64,000 nt of DNA. It comes from Phycisphaerales bacterium (lineage in GTDB: Bacteria > Planctomycetota > Phycisphaerae > Phycisphaerales > UBA1924). A model generated the notes under the pieces. That model saw only the letters and a list, made by a program, of their open reading frames with translations. It was not told where the DNA came from and did not search any database. The stretch lies in assembly GCA_020427635.1 (NCBI GenBank), contig JAGQOH010000003.1:43197-107196 (forward strand), written 5' to 3'. Both the position numbers and the translations under genes were made by a program. This document shows positions 61,468-64,000 of this stretch, piece by piece (position 1 is the stretch's first letter; each line of letters opens with the position of its first letter).

Positions 61468-61532
61468 GATGTTCTCCCAAGCCGACGACCTGCGGTCGTG
61501 CAACTGGCAATGCTTAGAAAGGCCAGGTCAGC

Positions 61533-62933
61533 TTACCATACGTTCGTGGCTTTCTTGGCCTCGGCGTCCGAGTGGCCATTGCCCGCGGGTGAGCCTGAGA
61601 CCTGACCGTTCGAGCGCATCTCAAGCAGTTCGGCGTTGCCGGCCGGTGAGACGGGGAAGCGCGAAGCACCATTCAATTGGGCGGCCTTGGCGGTCTTGGA
61701 TGCACCAGGGAAGTGCTCGCCCTGCCACGAGGCGGGATAGTCCGCGTCGTCCATGCCAAGCGCATGCTCCGTCGGGAACAACGGGCGGAAGGTGTCGACC
61801 ATGACGGCAAGTTCGAACGTGCGATCGTGCGCCATGGAAGCTTCGATGGTGCCGGGGTGTGGGCCGTGCGGGATGCCCTGCGGGTGGCACGTGAAGCTGC
61901 CGACCTCGATGCCGCGACGGGAGCCGAAATTGCCCTCGACGTAGTACAGCACTTCGTCGGAGTCGAGATTGGAGTGGTTGTAGGGGACCTTGATCGCGCG
62001 AGGGTGGTAGTCGAGCATGCGCGGGCAGAAGCTGCACACGACAAAGTTGTGTGCTTCGAACGTCTGGTGAATTGGTGGCGGCATGTGCAGGGCGCCGGTG
62101 ATTGGCGAGAAGTCGTCGATGTTAAAGCAGTAGGGGTAATAGCAACCGTCCCAGCCGACGACGTCGAGGGGGTGGTAGTGGAACATGTAGCTGTGCATGG
62201 AGTTCAGCGCCTTGACGCGCACTTCGAAATCGCCCAGTTCGTCGAAGGTAAGGGGTAGCTCGGGCAGGCGGAGGTCGCGCTCGCAGTAGGGTGCGTGCTC
62301 AAGGAACTGGCCGGTCGCCTTGGACACATACCGCGGCGGGGGTGCGATGTGGCTTGCGTTGCATGTCTCGATGACGAGGAACTTGCCGAATGGCATCGAT
62401 GCTTCGGTCCAGCCGACGGGGCGCTCGCTCTCAGGCGCATCGGCGAGTTTGTTGAAATCGATGCGATAGATCGTGCCCTTGGGCAGCACGATGTAGTCCT
62501 TCTGGCGGAAGGGCAGCGTGCCGAACATCGTGTAGACGGTGCCCGAACCGAAGTGCATGAACAGGCACTCGTCGCCTTGCCCATTCTTGTAGTGGTAGGT
62601 CATTTGCTCGGCGGGCTGGCAAATGGCGAGTTCACAATCCGCATTTCCAAAAAGGATTTTTCGCCCCGTGATCGAATCGCCCTCCGCCTTGAGCGGCGCG
62701 CTCTTGAGGTGGCGCATGCGCATGACGTCGGTCTCGACGTACTTGGGGGCGGTGGAGTAGAGCTTCTTCCAGCCGTACACCTGGGTTGGCGGGTGGATGT
62801 GATAGAGGGTTGTGGTGGGGCCGACGAAGCCTTCAGTGCCGAACACCTCTTCCGAGTACAGGGCGCCGTCAGGGCGGCGGAACTCCGTGTGACGCTTCTT
62901 GGGCATCGTCCCGAGCTTGGTGTAGTACGGCAT
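61533..62933 (-). CDS. hmgA: Homogentisate 1,2-dioxygenase
   Basis: This Fe(II) cupin enzyme opens the homogentisate ring to maleylacetoacetate in tyrosine and phenylalanine degradation. It has 466 residues. The double cupin pattern is visible: MTYHYKNGQGDECLFMHFG in the first half and YNHSNLDSDEVLYYVEGNFG followed by CHPQGIPHGPHPG in the second, which supplies the His/Glu/His iron ligands. RYVSKATGQ and the opening YYTKLGTMPKKRH are also family-like. A 40-residue C-terminal tail containing SPAGN twice is not part of the usual core. No other tyrosine-catabolic gene is adjacent. The start ATG is at 62931-62933. Confidence 0.88.
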   Translation of the reverse strand: MPYYTKLGTMPKKRHTEFRRPDGALYSEEVFGTEGFVGPTTTLYHIHPPTQVYGWKKLYSTAPKYVETDVMRMRHLKSAPLKAEGDSITGRKILFGNADCELAICQPAEQMTYHYKNGQGDECLFMHFGSGTVYTMFGTLPFRQKDYIVLPKGTIYRIDFNKLADAPESERPVGWTEASMPFGKFLVIETCNASHIAPPPRYVSKATGQFLEHAPYCERDLRLPELPLTFDELGDFEVRVKALNSMHSYMFHYHPLDVVGWDGCYYPYCFNIDDFSPITGALHMPPPIHQTFEAHNFVVCSFCPRMLDYHPRAIKVPYNHSNLDSDEVLYYVEGNFGSRRGIEVGSFTCHPQGIPHGPHPGTIEASMAHDRTFELAVMVDTFRPLFPTEHALGMDDADYPASWQGEHFPGASKTAKAAQLNGASRFPVSPAGNAELLEMRSNGQVSGSPAGNGHSDAEAKKATNVW

Positions 62934-63088
62934 GTGTCTCGATCTCCATGAACGGGGTCAGGTCCGATTCTACGTCCTGGGATGCGGCGGTTGGGCGGCT
63001 GAGACGGGGGAATCGGCCTATAGTCTAGTAATTGATAGGCAATTCAGCCCAAGTCCTGTTGGAGGCAAGGATTCCGGGGCCGGTTTTC

Positions 63089-63116
63089 TTGACCCTGGCA
63101 AGTCTGGTTGTAGATT
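63089..63116 (+). promoter_or_regulatory. Possible promoter of the terminal PEP-CTERM-like gene
   Basis: TTGACC (63089-63094) and TAGATT (63111-63116) are 16 nt apart. This predicts a transcription start near 63123 and a leader of about 130 nt. The wider 318-bp divergent gap to hmgA (62934-63251) also holds an AT-rich patch (63018-63045), possibly the hmgA promoter. Confidence 0.45.
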
Positions 63117-63251
63117 CCAATTGCACAGGTATTTCCGCGCAAGCAGACCGGGCTGATGTGCATCCCAGGATTTGGGGATGGCATCGGGTGCTTCCGTCCA
63201 GCACAGGCGGACCCGGGGTATTGGCTTGGGCCTTGAGGAGTCAGACCAGTC

Positions 63252-64000
63252 ATGAAGAGGGAGAACATGCGCGTTCTTGCTGCGCTCGGCGCCCTGGGGG
63301 CGTTTGCTGGGGCAGCCCAGGCGGTGATCATTGATTTCAACACGCTGCAGCACGGCGAGATCGTGACGAACCAGTTTGCTGGGCAGGGGTTGAACATCAG
63401 CGCGATCAACCCGAATCGCCCGTTCGACCTGGCGATCATCTTCGACGCCAACGAAACCAACACTGCCGACCCGGACCTCGAGGGTCCGCCTTGGGCGGGC
63501 GGCAATCTTGCGATCTCGGACACCGAGACCGACCTGATGAAGATGCTGATCCTCGCGGAGAACAACAACGGCGCGGGCGACGGCATCGTCGACACGCCGG
63601 ACGACGAAGGCATGCGCCCCGCGGGCGACCTGATCTTCGACTTCGTGACACGTCAGACGCACTTCGGCTTCGACATCGTCGATCTCGAGGGTGTGATGGC
63701 GGAGGCCGGCTCGGTCGAGTTCTTCGCGAACGGCAGCTCGGTTGGTTCAGTCGCGTTTAGCGAGTTCACCAACAACGCGTCGATCTTCTTCGACTCGTCG
63801 GTCGTGTTCGGCAACAATACGGCGAACCGCATCCAGCCGATTGACATTCTCGATGTGAATCAGATCGCCGGCGCGTTTGACCGCGTGGTGATCCACATGG
63901 GTGGCTCGGGCGCAGTGGACAACATCTACTACGTGCCCACGCCGGGTTCCTTCGCCATGCTGGGTATCGCAGGCGTTGCCGGTTTCCGCCGTCGGCGCTG
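63252..64000 (+). CDS. Exported PEP-CTERM-like protein (cut in its stop codon)
   Basis: 249 residues are encoded, and only the last base of the stop (TG-) is missing, so the protein is essentially complete. It has a Sec signal (MKRENMRVLAALGALGAFAG), then an acidic beta-rich body (FNTLQHGEIVTNQFAG near the start, FDFVTRQTHFGFDIVDL in the middle) that resembles a lectin or carbohydrate-binding fold but has no recognised motif. It ends VPTPGSFAMLGIAGVAGF then RRRR. This matches the PEP-CTERM-type tail of the 2136-2852 gene. The ATG at 63252 with GAGGAG 11 nt upstream is preferred; MRVLAAL at 63267 is also possible. Confidence 0.8.
   Translation, partial: MKRENMRVLAALGALGAFAGAAQAVIIDFNTLQHGEIVTNQFAGQGLNISAINPNRPFDLAIIFDANETNTADPDLEGPPWAGGNLAISDTETDLMKMLILAENNNGAGDGIVDTPDDEGMRPAGDLIFDFVTRQTHFGFDIVDLEGVMAEAGSVEFFANGSSVGSVAFSEFTNNASIFFDSSVVFGNNTANRIQPIDILDVNQIAGAFDRVVIHMGGSGAVDNIYYVPTPGSFAMLGIAGVAGFRRRR

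Noticed and set aside
63096..63112. Possible sigma-54 promoter (TGGCA...TTG) before the terminal PEP-CTERM-like gene
   Set aside because: The spacing between the GG and GT/GC elements is one base too long for the sigma-54 consensus. The overlapping TTGACC/TAGATT pair fits better.
1..64000. CRISPR arrays, insertion sequences, integrases, prophage genes
   Set aside because: No regularly spaced direct repeats, transposase motifs or terminal inverted repeats were seen on reading the window.

Overview
The window reads as a chromosomal segment of a planctomycete, most likely class Phycisphaerae. The evidence is a secreted metallopeptidase ending in a dockerin-like duplicated calcium loop, two exported proteins with a PEP-CTERM-like VPTPG...RRRR tail, a type II secretion/type IV pilus locus with very large pseudopilins, high G+C, and an OstA/LptD-like outer-membrane protein. 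These assignments rest on reading motifs and protein architecture; no database search was possible. No IS element, integrase, prophage or CRISPR array was seen.

Layout. 1-10.6 kb: the 5' part of gyrA, a polytopic membrane protein, a PEP-CTERM-like protein, rmlA and rmlB for dTDP-sugar synthesis, a tRNA with anticodon CAT (probably tRNA-Ile2), a DUF1579-like exported protein, a matrixin-like protease, panC, a tandem-ACT protein and mqnD. 10.7-15.7 kb: smpB, an unknown protein, an ABC exporter, der and a small unknown protein. 15.7-24.6 kb is a signalling block: a REC-GAF protein, an HDOD-histidine kinase coupled to an HTH-REC regulator, a duplicated-domain exported protein and, divergently, a HEAT-like protein coupled to an HD-GYP protein. 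24.5-27.9 kb: a membrane protein, a BatA/VWA protein and a standalone coaB.

28.1-45.6 kb is a single co-oriented locus: GspE/PilB-like ATPase, PilT, a second GspE/PilB-like ATPase, GspF/PilC, five class III-signal (pseudo)pilins and a 1567-residue GspK-like protein. Most junctions overlap or are very tight. No secretin, GspL/M or prepilin peptidase is in the window. Both GspE-like ATPases lack the usual tetracysteine motif, both begin with MshEN-like sequences that may bind c-di-GMP, and they share a 47-nt identical tract.

45.6-64 kb: a TPR protein, an endonuclease III without its iron-sulphur cysteines, a DUF4149-like membrane protein, a degenerate TIM-barrel protein, a DnaJ-family protein, an AMP-forming acyl-CoA ligase, tRNA-Leu(GAG), three small membrane or unknown proteins, an S41 protease, a QueC-like protein with a broken PP-loop, rplU, the LptD-like protein, an NfeD/SppA-type serine protease, hmgA, and a second PEP-CTERM-like protein whose stop codon is cut by the window end.

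The most unusual items are the giant-pseudopilin locus, the clusterless Nth with a lysine tail, the broken QueC homologue, and the N-terminal domain shared by the HEAT-like and HD-GYP proteins.
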